Part shown: in pieces, positions 8,352-15,297 of the stretch
How positions within the stretch are numbered: position 1 is the first letter of the stretch
Layout: every line of letters starts with the position of its first letter
Assembly (NCBI RefSeq): GCF_000519205.1
Contig: NZ_JAFB01000041.1
Location: forward strand, 1,481-65,480
DNA from: Amycolatopsis taiwanensis DSM 45107
Lineage (GTDB): Bacteria > Actinomycetota > Actinomycetes > Mycobacteriales > Pseudonocardiaceae
Direction: 5' to 3'
Length of the DNA: 64,000 bases
Program-made: the position numbers and the translations under genes
The notes under the pieces: generated by a model
Database searches by the model: none
The model's input: the letters and a program-made list of their open reading frames with translations, nothing else
What the model was told of the DNA's origin: nothing

Positions 8352-8722
8352 CACGCCTCCTTTTCCAGCAGCTGCAGGTACTCCGTCGTGATTCGATAGC
8401 CGAGGTCCTCGACGTCCATGAACCCGAATCCGAGCACGCGCTTGCCCGCACGCAGCGCGGTGATCCCCGCCTCGATCGAGCGCATCCCGAACTCGACGTC
8501 GTGTCCGTACTTGGCTTTCGCCGTGACCGCGCCGGCGCCGCCGCTGCCGCAGAAACAGATGCCCAGCGTCGCCTTCTCGGCGTTCATGACGTCCCCGACC
8601 TTCATGTCGGCGCCGGGGCCGGGAATCAGCACCGGCACCCCGCCCGCCTTTTCGACTCCGGCGGCGACCGCCTGTCCCTTCCCCAGACGATCGCCGATGA
8701 CCACCTTGACCTTGTCCGCCAT
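8351..8722 (-). CDS. SFCGS-family glycine-rich protein (EF_0830-like)
   Basis: 123 residues from ATG 8722; the open frame continues upstream but has no family resemblance there. The N-terminus KVKVVIGDRLGKGQAVAAGVEKAGG looks like a Rossmann-type first strand and loop. The family signature is ICFCGSGGAGA (residues 55-65, cysteines C56 and C58), the equivalent of the name-giving SFCGS motif. The C-terminal half has GMRSIEAGITALRAGKRVLGFGFMDVEDLG. Small size, a Cys in a Gly-rich loop and co-occurrence with two membrane proteins recall the Cys-phosphorylated EIIB proteins of PTS systems. This is a functional analogy only, not homology that can be seen. Confidence 0.8.
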   Translation of the reverse strand: MADKVKVVIGDRLGKGQAVAAGVEKAGGVPVLIPGPGADMKVGDVMNAEKATLGICFCGSGGAGAVTAKAKYGHDVEFGMRSIEAGITALRAGKRVLGFGFMDVEDLGYRITTEYLQLLEKEA

Positions 8723-8777
8723 CTCCAACTGAACCTTCCGTCGCCGTAACGTTCCTTTTCCGAAGTGATCTGGCGCG

Positions 8778-9128
8778 TCATGGCGACCGTGCCAACGCGT
8801 AGTGCAGCGCGAGCAAGACCGCTTCCGGCTCATCCGCCGCGGCGTCTTCACCCGCGTACTCGCGCAGCGTCGCCCTGGCGCGTGCGAGGCTGTCGGCATC
8901 AAGCTGGTTGGTAACACTGGGATCCAGCGCCGCCAGCCGTTCGCCACTACGCACTCGGCGCACCACGGTGAGGCAGTGCGCCGCCACGGCCAGCTCCCGC
9001 TCGGGTGGCACTTGAGCGGGCCAGCGCCGGAGCACCGAGTTCATCAGCTTGTCCAACTCGGCACGTTCCTCGTCGCTCACCGCGGTGGCTCGAGCAAGTT
9101 CGTCGAGGATGTCAGTGACCGCGCGCAT
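8778..9128 (-). CDS. Small PRD-domain protein (EF_0829-like)
   Basis: 116 residues, ATG at 9128, starting inside the last 17 bp of the amidohydrolase gene. It is all-helical. The conserved core is VPPERELAVAAHCLTVVRRVRSGE, with the HCL histidine that corresponds to the first regulatory histidine of PTS regulation domains. It has no DNA-binding or RNA-binding part, so it would act as a stand-alone PRD. In the Enterococcus-type cluster the equivalent gene is annotated PRD domain protein EF_0829. Together with the HPr domain in the same operon it points to phosphorylation-dependent control, which is an inference. Confidence 0.7.
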   Translation of the reverse strand: MRAVTDILDELARATAVSDEERAELDKLMNSVLRRWPAQVPPERELAVAAHCLTVVRRVRSGERLAALDPSVTNQLDADSLARARATLREYAGEDAAADEPEAVLLALHYALARSP

Positions 9129-10272
9129 CGATCACCTGCCCGTCCCGCACGGCAGCGACCGGTTTCAGCACGCGGCCGGATTTCCGTTGGCAGCCATCGG
9201 AATCGGTCAGCACGACGTCGAAGTCCACCAGTCGCAGCACGCTGAGGTCCGCGTGTGCGCCGGGCGCCACCGTTCCGAGGCGCCCGGCCTCCCCCACGAC
9301 CGTCGCGGGCCTGGTCGACGCGGCCGCCACGATGTCGTCGAGGCTGAATCCGAAGGCAAGCAGTTTGGTCATGGTGGGCACGAGACCGTGCACGGGACCG
9401 TCGACGTTGCTGCGGTGCAGGTCGGTGCTCACGGTGTGCGGTACCAGGCCGGCATCGAGAGCCCGCTCGAACGTGTCGAAGTTGAAACTGGCGCTGCCGT
9501 GCCCGACATCGAGCAGCACACCGCGGCCGACGGCCGCGATCGCCTCCGGGATCGGGCGTCCGGCGTCGTCGAGAATTCCCGCGCCGTCGCCGTTCCGCTT
9601 GCCGTGAAAGGAATGCGTCACGATGTCCCCGGCGCTGAGCAGGTCGAGGATCTCCCCGAGCGCGGGCGGCGCGCTGCCGACGTGGACCATTACCGGCACC
9701 CCGGCCTCGCCCGCCGCGCGTTTCGCAGCACGCAGCGGAGCCAGCCCATTGGTATCGAGCACCGACGCGCTCATCCGTACCTTGATGCCGCGGATCGCGG
9801 AATTCTCCGCGATGACGCGCACCGTGTCGTCGATCCGGATGCGCGCGGGATCGGCCAGTTCGTGCGGGCCCTCGCTCAGGCCGGCCGACGAGATGTTCAG
9901 CCAGCTCAGCACCCGCGTCCGGGCGGGGGCCACGACCTGCTCGGCGAAACGGCGATACGTATCGCAGCCGGTGCTGCCGGCGTCGACCACGGTGGTCACG
10001 GCCTGGTCGACACCGGCGGTGTCGGGCGGCAGGCCGAGGTAGGTCTGGACGAAGTCGACGTGCGTGTGGAGATCGATCAGGCCAGGCAGGACAAGGCATC
10101 CACTCGCATCGAAGACATGCACGCCGGTCAGGTCGGCATCGCCGGGCTCCGTGACCGCGACGATGGAGCCGTCACGCACCAGCACGTCGCGCCGGGCGTG
10201 CAGTCCGCGCCCGGGATCGACGACCGTGCCGGCGCGCACCAGTACCGCTCCCGGCGTATCGGATTCGGCCAC
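9112..10272 (-). CDS. Dihydroorotase-like amidohydrolase/deacetylase (EF_0837-like)
   Basis: 386 residues from GTG 10272, with an AAGGAGG ribosome site 5 bp before it. It is a metal-dependent amidohydrolase of the TIM-barrel superfamily: LIDLHTHVD gives the metal-binding HxH, IKVRMSA the carboxylated lysine position, MVHVGSAPP and THSFHG the two later histidines, and VSTDLHR the catalytic aspartate. It is the first gene of the operon and overlaps the PRD gene by 17 bp. In related clusters this family (EF_0837/AHA_3915 type) is predicted to deacetylate or open a ring of an amino-sugar-like compound before the DgaE step. The actual substrate is unknown. Confidence 0.85.
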   Translation of the reverse strand: MAESDTPGAVLVRAGTVVDPGRGLHARRDVLVRDGSIVAVTEPGDADLTGVHVFDASGCLVLPGLIDLHTHVDFVQTYLGLPPDTAGVDQAVTTVVDAGSTGCDTYRRFAEQVVAPARTRVLSWLNISSAGLSEGPHELADPARIRIDDTVRVIAENSAIRGIKVRMSASVLDTNGLAPLRAAKRAAGEAGVPVMVHVGSAPPALGEILDLLSAGDIVTHSFHGKRNGDGAGILDDAGRPIPEAIAAVGRGVLLDVGHGSASFNFDTFERALDAGLVPHTVSTDLHRSNVDGPVHGLVPTMTKLLAFGFSLDDIVAAASTRPATVVGEAGRLGTVAPGAHADLSVLRLVDFDVVLTDSDGCQRKSGRVLKPVAAVRDGQVIDARGH

Positions 10273-10355
10273 CAGATCCTCCTTGATCAGGCTGGATGCG
10301 CTCGCCCGATCACCGAGGTGATGGCCAACGCGCCGTCCGTTGAGCGGTACACTGT

Positions 10356-10388
10356 TCCGTAATACGGACCAGCATTCCGTTGTACGAA
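10356..10388. promoter_or_regulatory. Two operator-like palindromes between the operon and its IclR regulator
   Basis: Box 1 is TCCGTA-A-TACGGA (10356-10368), a perfect 6-1-6 palindrome. Box 2 is TCCGTT-G-TACGAA (10376-10388), matching 4 of 6 pairs. The centres are 20 bp apart, two helix turns, so two dimers could bind on one face. The site lies in the 154-bp divergent region between amidohydrolase and IclR genes, and the right place and size suggest the IclR operator. Confidence 0.6.
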
Positions 10389-10426
10389 CTGTTCAGGGAC
10401 GCTAATCCCGGAAAGCGCGAAGGTCA

Positions 10427-11200
10427 ATGGTTGATCGACAGCAAGGTCCCGCCGCCTCCTCCGACGACCGCGCCAACAACTCGGTCGCCAAGGCGCTGCG
10501 TGTGCTCGAAGCGCTCGCCGACGCCTCGCCGTCTCTCCGGCTCGGCGAGATCGCAGGGCAGGCTGACGTCTCGAAGACAACCGCGCACCGCATCCTCGCC
10601 ACCCTCGTCACCGAGGGCTACGCCGACGCGAGCGAAGGCAGATACACGATCGGCAACCGGCTACGCGCCCTCGCCGCGCGAGCGCAGGCGAACGAGGCGA
10701 GCGGCATCGAGGCGATTCTGCGCACCTTGCAGCAGGACACCGGGCTGACCGTGCACCTGGCGGTGCTCAGCGGCGAACACGCGACCTACACGCACACGGT
10801 GGACCCGCCCGCGGCATGGCGGATCGCGACGTTCACCGGGATGCAGGTCCCGCTGCATTGCACGGCCGCCGGCAAGGTCATGCTCGCGGCGCTGGGAAGC
10901 GGCGAACGCTCGACGTTGTTACGCAAGACCGGGCTCGCCGCACGGACACCCAACACGATCACCGACCACAAGGCGCTGGAAGAGCAACTCGAAGCGGTGC
11001 GAAACCGTGGCTGGGCAACGGATTACGAGGAACGGGAATTAGCCCTGTGTTCCCTCGCCGCCCCCGTCCTCGACTCCTCGGGTTATCCGCTCGCCGCCGT
11101 AGAGGTGTGCGCACTGACGGCCCTGACGGACCGAACCGCACTGGAAGCCCTGGCCGGTACCGTGCGACTGGCCGCACTGCAGGTTTCACGCCGGATCTGA
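10427..11200 (+). CDS. IclR-family regulator of the adjacent HPr/lyase operon (predicted)
   Basis: 257 residues, ATG at 10427. The winged HTH is at about residues 15-75 (NSVAKALRVLEALA, LGEIAGQADVSKTTAHRILATLVTEG, RYTIGNRLRALA). The effector domain carries PLHCTAAGKVMLAAL and EERELALCSLAAPVLDSSGYPLAAVEV. It is divergent from the seven-gene operon with the two palindromes in between, so it probably controls that operon and itself. The effector could be the uptake substrate or an intermediate. About 97 bp of its 3' part (11026-11122) is copied in the decayed element at 13482-13579, but this gene itself is intact. Confidence 0.88.
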   Translation: MVDRQQGPAASSDDRANNSVAKALRVLEALADASPSLRLGEIAGQADVSKTTAHRILATLVTEGYADASEGRYTIGNRLRALAARAQANEASGIEAILRTLQQDTGLTVHLAVLSGEHATYTHTVDPPAAWRIATFTGMQVPLHCTAAGKVMLAALGSGERSTLLRKTGLAARTPNTITDHKALEEQLEAVRNRGWATDYEERELALCSLAAPVLDSSGYPLAAVEVCALTALTDRTALEALAGTVRLAALQVSRRI

Positions 11201-11301
11201 CGGCTTCTGGTGTGCCCGTACTGCCGACCTCGCGCCGAGCAGACGGGTTCTGCGTTTCGCGGCTTCTTGACCCAATCTCGAGCGGGCCGGACGATGACCG
11301 A

Positions 11302-11595
11302 GTGACGGTCGCGGAGAGTCACCGACAGCGCGGTGGTCTGCTCCGTGACCACGACTTCCGGCACCTGTGGGCCGCCGACGCGATCAGCCAGGTCGGCACT
11401 CGGGTCAGCGCATTGGCCGTACCACTGCTCGCTCTGCTGACCTTGGCGGCGTCGGACTTCGAGGTGGCAGCGCTGCGGACCGGGCACAGCAGGGTTCGAA
11501 CCTGCGCCCTCCTCATCACCGGCGGATTCCAGCGGTCGTCGCAACACGTCACTTCGGTGGCAGATGGGCTTCCTGACCCTGCGGGTCCCAGATGA
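11302..11595 (+). pseudogene. N-terminal fragment of an MFS transporter
   Basis: From GTG 11302 about 60 residues match the start of actinobacterial MFS drug-efflux proteins: LLRDHDFRHLWAADAISQ, then the first membrane helix VSALAVPLLALLTLAAS and DFEVAALRT. At about 11480 the resemblance stops abruptly at the tRNA-like repeat (11482-11506); the frame then runs through unrelated DNA to a stop at 11595. The remaining eleven helices are absent from the window. The break coincides with the left edge of the tRNA-Val-bounded element. Confidence 0.7.
11482..11506 (-). repeat. Partial duplicate of the tRNA-Val 3' end (candidate attL)
   Basis: The 25 bases match the tRNA-Val gene at 14231-14255 with one mismatch (GGGCACAGC here, GGGCGCAGC there). 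They cover the T-arm and the 3' acceptor strand, read on the minus strand. The remainder of a tRNA is absent, so this is not a functional tRNA gene. Confidence 0.75.
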
Positions 11596-11899
11596 CCAGG
11601 TGGTACTCGGCCGCAAGCTCCGTGATCATCTTGAGCGCCGCATCGCTTCGGGACGAGAAGCTCAGATTCATGATCACGTGATCGATGCCTACGTCCAGCG
11701 GCGTCGACATCCACGGGTGATCCTGGGGATAGGGCGGGCGATCGGGAAACCGCGAACGCAGCCGCTCATAGAACTTGACCACCCGCTCATCCAGCTCACC
11801 CTCGATGTGACTGCCGGACAAGCACCGCTCGAACATCGCACGTGCCGCCGCAGGGTCAGCGGACTCACCCATCGCAAGAACCGCAATATCAAAGCTCAC
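11549..11899 (-). CDS. Small conserved-looking hypothetical protein
   Basis: 116 residues from GTG 11899. It is acidic and soluble, with no signal peptide or membrane segment. Notable stretches are FDIAVLAMGESADPAAARAMFERC at the start, LDERVVKFYERLRSRFPDRPPY in the middle and EYHLVIWDPQGQEAHLPPK at the end. The pattern of an N-terminal strand, a helix with R-R-FPD and a late strand with DPQG resembles small proteins that I recall from toxin-immunity neighbourhoods, but no toxin gene is nearby. Function is unknown. It lies just inside the left boundary of the decayed element. Confidence 0.6.
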   Translation of the reverse strand: MSFDIAVLAMGESADPAAARAMFERCLSGSHIEGELDERVVKFYERLRSRFPDRPPYPQDHPWMSTPLDVGIDHVIMNLSFSSRSDAALKMITELAAEYHLVIWDPQGQEAHLPPK

Positions 11900-11933
11900 G
11901 GGTTCATCTTCCGATGACGCTTCGCAGACGTCT

Positions 11934-12021
11934 CACAGGGCGAAGTTGCGTTGGCGGTTTCGACGAGGGTAGCGAGACGCTCGGCGGGGGTGTCCCAGCC
12001 GAGCGTCTCGCGTGCCGATAG
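11934..12021 (-). pseudogene. C-terminal scrap of an IS30-like transposase
   Basis: Reading the minus strand gives about 29 residues with ETLGWDTPAERLATLVETA, which resembles the end of IS30-family transposases (the PR-LGW-TPAE motif). Upstream the frame is lost. The segment includes a perfect 14-bp inverted repeat, GCGAGACGCTCGGC (11972-11985) against 11998-12011 with a 12-bp loop. Only this fragment is present; no terminal repeats or DDE residues remain. Confidence 0.35.
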
Positions 12022-12129
12022 CGTTTGCTGGTGCGGTAGTCGAAGCCGACGATCCGGTCAGCTTCCCGGTGGCTCACGCTTGGATCCGTTGCGACGATCG
12101 CTGGAATCCAAGCGCCGTGTGCTGTGTGG

Positions 12130-12939
12130 CTATGCGGCGCCGAGCTGGTTTCGGTTGAGGAGGCGCTCGATCCGCGCGGCGCCCTGCCCCGAAATCAGCG
12201 TGGTGGTTTCCTCTTCGCCACGCTGGTTGACGTGCCCGTTCAGGCGCACGCACGCCCAGCCATTCCTGACCCACTCCGCGCACGGAGCGTTCTTCGGGTG
12301 CGTCAGCAGCACGCCTTCGTTGCGCAGACGGGCGAACAACGTGTTGCGGCCTTAGCCCAGCGCGCGAGCGATGACACCGACCTGGAGCCACCCGTCCCGG
12401 TCGAGGAATGCCTCCCACGCCGCCACCTTGGGCGCGTCCTCGGCAACCTTGGCCTCCAACGACTTGCGGGCACGGACCTGGCCCAGCAGGTGCACGAGCG
12501 CGGTCTCGTAGTCCAGCGGAAGCACGGGCCCGCGCGGGCGCACCTCCGCTGTCCCGGTTTCGCGGAGCTGGCGCAGGATCTCCTTCACCCTGGACTTGAC
12601 CGTCTTCGCCGAGGGCAGGGTGGAGCGGAAGATCAGCTCCCACATCCCGTCCTCGTAGAGCACCTTCATGCGGCGGATCTGCTTGCCCCCAGCGGTTGAC
12701 CAGGTCTCCCGGTCGGCCTCACCCTGCTCGTCGGCGTCCACGACCTGAAGTGCCTGCTGGGTCGAACTGTAGTTCAGGGCACGAGCGAACGCCGGCGCCT
12801 CGACGAAGGCGCGGCCGTCCTCGGCGATGCCGAAATGCTCGCTGGTGAGTCCGTCTCCCGCTGCGGTGAAGAGGTCAAGCTCACCGTTGTGGGTGGCGGT
12901 CTCTGCCGGATCAGCGGTGTGCTTGGTAAGGTCGCGCAC
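12130..12939 (-). pseudogene. Phage antirepressor (Bro-N/KilA-C type) interrupted by an in-frame stop
   Basis: Read from 12939, residues 20-120 form a Bro-N domain (FGIAEDGRAFVEAPAFARALNY, then RRMKVLYEDGMWELIFRS and KTVKSRVKEILRQLRE). It continues into a KilA-C-type C-terminal domain (YLQVGVIARALG equivalent). A TAA at 12352-12354 sits exactly between ARALG and GRNTLFARLRNEGVL, which remain in the same frame down to the natural end at 12130. In intact antirepressors these two blocks are adjacent, so one base change explains the stop. It is probably inactive; a Bro-N-only protein of 195 residues could still be made. Confidence 0.7.
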
Positions 12940-13238
12940 GACGATACCTCCATGTCAGGTGTAGTCCACGGTTCCGGCAGTGGGTGAACTGCGCGGAACC
13001 CCGAGAGAGGCCCGGGCTGGTGCTAGCAGTCCGGGCCTTCTCATTGGTTTAGATAATACCGCACAGGTGTGACATGTCCAACCACCAACCGGACCTGACG
13101 TTCGAATGCTTCGAGCGATCATTGAAAGAAGCCCGGAGTCTTGCTTTTGATGCCATCTCGGGCACCCCCGTAGAGGGTTGGCACGCAACAACGTTGCAGG
13201 TCAACTACAGCACACCGCACCCAGGAGAGGGGCGAACA
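12940..13238. other. Non-coding stretch within the decayed element
   Basis: Apart from a possible promoter region for the antirepressor near 12960-13060, no gene, tRNA or hairpin is recognisable. Short open frames here have no family resemblance and atypical codon use. Confidence 0.4.
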
Positions 13239-13366
13239 GTCTTCGAATGTTCACGGTCATTGACATTTTCACTCCCCGAAGAGCCGGGCCGTCTTCGAAT
13301 GTTCACGACCATCGACTTTTTACGTTCTGGAACCTTGGGCAGCCTTCGAGGTTCACGATAATTGAC
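13239..13366. repeat. Three imperfect 26-bp direct repeats with a 52-bp period
   Basis: The copies are at 13239-13264 (GTCTTCGAATGTTCACGGTC followed by ATTGAC), 13291-13316 (same, ending ACGACCATCGAC) and 13342-13366 (one base shorter, GCCTTCGAGGTTCACGATAA followed by TTGAC). The spacers are 26 and 25 bp. The regular spacing suggests protein-binding iterons of the former element. Three diverged copies with short spacers are too few for a CRISPR array. Confidence 0.6.
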
Positions 13367-13481
13367 GGAGCGAGGTTAGCGGGGCGCGACCGTTACAGTG
13401 ATTGCGTCGTCGGTCCAGTGGACGAGGTGGGCCTTCCCCGTGCCCCTTGGGCACGATGAACAGACCACGCTGTGGACGGCA

Positions 13482-13579
13482 CGAGGAACGCGAACTGTCC
13501 CTGTGTTCACTCCGCCGCCCCTGCCCTCGACTCCTCGGGTTATCCGCTCGCCGCCGTAGAGGTGTGCGCACTGACGGCC
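13482..13579 (+). repeat. Duplicated fragment of the IclR gene (copy of 11026-11122)
   Basis: About 97 bases repeat the 3' part of the upstream IclR regulator, encoding the LCSLAAPVLDSSGYPLAAVE region. The last 54 or so bases are identical and the first part carries several changes and one extra base that shifts the frame. It ends abruptly at GACGGCC and joins unrelated sequence. Confidence 0.8.
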
Positions 13580-13884
13580 TACGTGTGCGAATACCGCAAC
13601 GCGGCAACCAACTCGTCGCTCGGTGTCCTGACGATCACTCCCACCGACCCTTCCGTGGCCCCGGCGCAGGTCGCCGCCGCGTGGCAGAAACTGCCCGACG
13701 CCAAGCCGGTCAGCGGTGTCGGAGACGCCGCGGTATACGCCAGCGTCAGCGCGGGACAGAAAAGCTCCGTGCTCGGCGCCGCCAAGCGCACCAGCGAAGC
13801 CACCATCGCCGTGATGTACACCGGTCCCGCGACGACCCGGGACAAACTTGCCCCCTGGTCCGCGCCGCCGTCGACGCCCTCTGA
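13580..13884 (+). pseudogene. Remnant of a DUF3558-like secreted protein gene
   Basis: Directly after the IclR fragment the frame reads YVCEYRNAATNSSLGVLTIT, AWQKLPDAKPVSGVGDAAVY and TIAVMYTGPATTRDKL. This pattern of a cysteine near the start, a GVGDAAVY segment and a late TIAV strand is typical of DUF3558-type actinobacterial lipoproteins. The true C-terminus LVRAAVDAL is in another frame (stop at 13882-13884), so a frameshift lies near 13850. The signal peptide and N-terminus are missing. It is not functional. Confidence 0.6.
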
Positions 13885-14229
13885 TCCCGTCGATCGCCGC
13901 GCGCCGACAACGCCTGCGCAATGACTCAGGCGATCCGAACGCGGTCATCACCGACCGGCCTACCACGCAACGCCGAGCCAGCGTCACCGCCCAAACCGGA
14001 TGGTTTTCCGCGCTGAGCGGCAATCGCACGTGCACGCTGGGTAGGTGGGCACCGTGTAAACGCAAAAAGGCCTGGCAGACGGCGAACCGAACACTGTTGG
14101 CGAATTCGCCTCGTCGCTCTCTGTGCGGCGGGGCGGGATGCCGGCAAGGCGGGCCCATGCCCGCCGGATGTGGGGGAAAATCACCGACCTGGACCGTCGA
14201 CTGCGGGTCAATCCGGTAAATGCCCGGTG
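13885..14229. other. Non-coding spacer before tRNA-Val
   Basis: I see no gene, strong hairpin or repeat in these 345 bases. It is the right-hand end of the element bounded by the tRNA copies, so it may be decayed phage DNA. Confidence 0.4.
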
Positions 14230-14301
14230 TGGGCGCAGCAGGGTTCGAACCTGCGACCCCCTCCTTGTAAGGGAGGTGCTCTTCCGCTGAGCTATGCGCC
14301 C
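14230..14301 (-). tRNA. tRNA-Val (anticodon UAC)
   Basis: The 72-nt gene folds as a full cloverleaf. The acceptor stem is GGGCGCA (5' end at 14301) against TGCGCCC. The anticodon stem CCTCC/GGAGG encloses the loop CTTACAA with anticodon TAC. The T-arm is GCAGG-TTCGAAC-CCTGC and the discriminator base is A. CCA is not encoded. The 25 bp at its 3' end are repeated at 11482-11506, marking it as the insertion target of the neighbouring element. Confidence 0.95.
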
Positions 14302-14342
14302 TGAGGTGGCACCCGACGCGGAATGCCACCGGTGGGAGAAAC

Positions 14343-14807
14343 TCAGGCTGCCAGCTTGGCCACGGCCTTCTTCCACGCCTCCTGGTCACGCGCCTGGCCC
14401 GGCTGGTTGACCTCGGCGAAGCGGACCACGCCGTCCTTGTCGATCAGGAACGTGCCCCGCACCGCCAGGCCGGCGTCGGCGTTGAACACACCGTAGAGCT
14501 TGGCCACCTCGCCGTGCGGCCAGAAGTCGGACAGCAGCGGGAACTGGTAGTTCTGCTGTTCGGCCCACGCCTTGAGGGAGAACGGCGTGTCCACCGACAC
14601 ACCGAGTACCTGCACACCCTGGCTTTCGTATTCGCCGAACTCGTCGCGGACCTGGCACAGCTCACCCGTGCAGATACCGCTGAACGCGAACGGGTAGAAA
14701 ACCAGCAGGACTGCCTGCTCACCCTGGAACGATGACAGGGTGACCGGCTGCCTGTTGTAGTCGTTGAGCGTGAAGTCCGGTGCCTTCGAACCGACCTCGA
14801 CGGCCAT
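14343..14807 (-). CDS. ahpE: Peroxiredoxin, AhpE type
   Basis: 154 residues from ATG 14807 with GAGG 9 bp before it; the open frame runs 14 codons further upstream but without a ribosome site. It is a thioredoxin-fold peroxidase of the actinobacterial AhpE subfamily: FYPFAFSGICTGELC holds the peroxidatic cysteine C46, with a second cysteine at C51. LGVSVDTPFSLKAWAEQ and RGTFLIDKDGVVRF are the usual later blocks. It reduces hydroperoxides and peroxynitrite, with recycling in the related Mycobacterium protein by mycoredoxin and mycothiol (family knowledge). It sits next to DUF3052 and aceE as in Mycobacterium, which supports orthology. Confidence 0.9.
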   Translation of the reverse strand: MAVEVGSKAPDFTLNDYNRQPVTLSSFQGEQAVLLVFYPFAFSGICTGELCQVRDEFGEYESQGVQVLGVSVDTPFSLKAWAEQQNYQFPLLSDFWPHGEVAKLYGVFNADAGLAVRGTFLIDKDGVVRFAEVNQPGQARDQEAWKKAVAKLAA

Positions 14808-14868
14808 AACTGGTACCTCTCCCGGGATGGCTGGGGCTGTCTGCCTCACTACCTTAGCGTGCCGGTGG

Positions 14869-15297
14869 TCAGCGCTTGGTCTTCGACTTCGGGGAAACCA
14901 ACTTCGTGCCGGCCCAGTTCGGGCCGACGCTGATGTTGGAGGTCTGGGCCAGCCCGACGGTCGGCACCGCCTCGGCGATCTCGCTCGGTTCGACGTGGCC
15001 GGGCTGCCCCGTCTTGGGGGTGAGGACCCAGATCACCCCGTTCTCGTCCAGCGGAGCCCGCGCGTCCATGATCGCGTCGACCAGGTCACCGTCGTCCTCC
15101 CGCCACCACAGCAGTACGACATCGACGACCTCGTCGGCTTCCTCGTCGAGGAGGTCGCCACCGATATGTCCCTCGATCGCGGCGCGCAGGTCGTCATCGA
15201 CGTCGGAGTCCCAACCGATCTCCTGAACCACCATGTCCGGCTTGATCCCAAGCCTCTCGGCGACGCTGCGGTACTCAGCGTCTCCAGCGGCGACCAC
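14869..15297 (-). CDS. DUF3052-family protein
   Basis: 142 residues from GTG 15297, chosen because GGAGGA lies 9 bp upstream and the resulting N-terminus (VVAAGDAEYRSVAERLGI) matches the family. A short acidic cytosolic protein: VAERLGIKPDMVVQEIGWD is the conserved core, followed by the Asp/Glu-rich stretch DSDVDDDLRAAIEGHIG and WVLTPKTGQPGHVEPSEI. The family is restricted to actinobacteria and its role is unknown. The homologue in Mycobacterium lies between aceE and ahpE in the same order. It is transcribed away from aceE and 61 bp upstream of ahpE on the same strand. Confidence 0.85.
   Translation of the reverse strand: MVAAGDAEYRSVAERLGIKPDMVVQEIGWDSDVDDDLRAAIEGHIGGDLLDEEADEVVDVVLLWWREDDGDLVDAIMDARAPLDENGVIWVLTPKTGQPGHVEPSEIAEAVPTVGLAQTSNISVGPNWAGTKLVSPKSKTKR

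Larger units (their letters stand above)
11482..14255. mobile_element. Decayed integrated element bounded by copies of the tRNA-Val 3' end
   Basis: The 2.77-kb segment is flanked by directly repeated copies of 25 bp (11482-11506 and 14231-14255) that equal the 3' end of tRNA-Val. Such repeats arise when an integrase element inserts at a tRNA 3' end. The tRNA lies at the right edge with its 3' end facing the element, as expected. The cargo is a phage-type antirepressor with an internal stop, an IS30 transposase scrap, a small unknown gene, short repeats and fragments of chromosomal genes. No integrase remains, so it is not mobile by itself. Confidence 0.6.

Noticed and set aside
11482..11506. 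Second tRNA gene
   Set aside because: Only the T-arm and 3' acceptor strand are present; no D-arm or anticodon arm can be formed.
13074..13361. 95-residue open frame over the 26-bp repeats
   Set aside because: The frame consists largely of translated repeats, without homology or ribosome site.
13239..13366. CRISPR array
   Set aside because: Only three diverged 26-bp copies, spacers of 25-26 bp, no cas genes and no leader. More like iterons.
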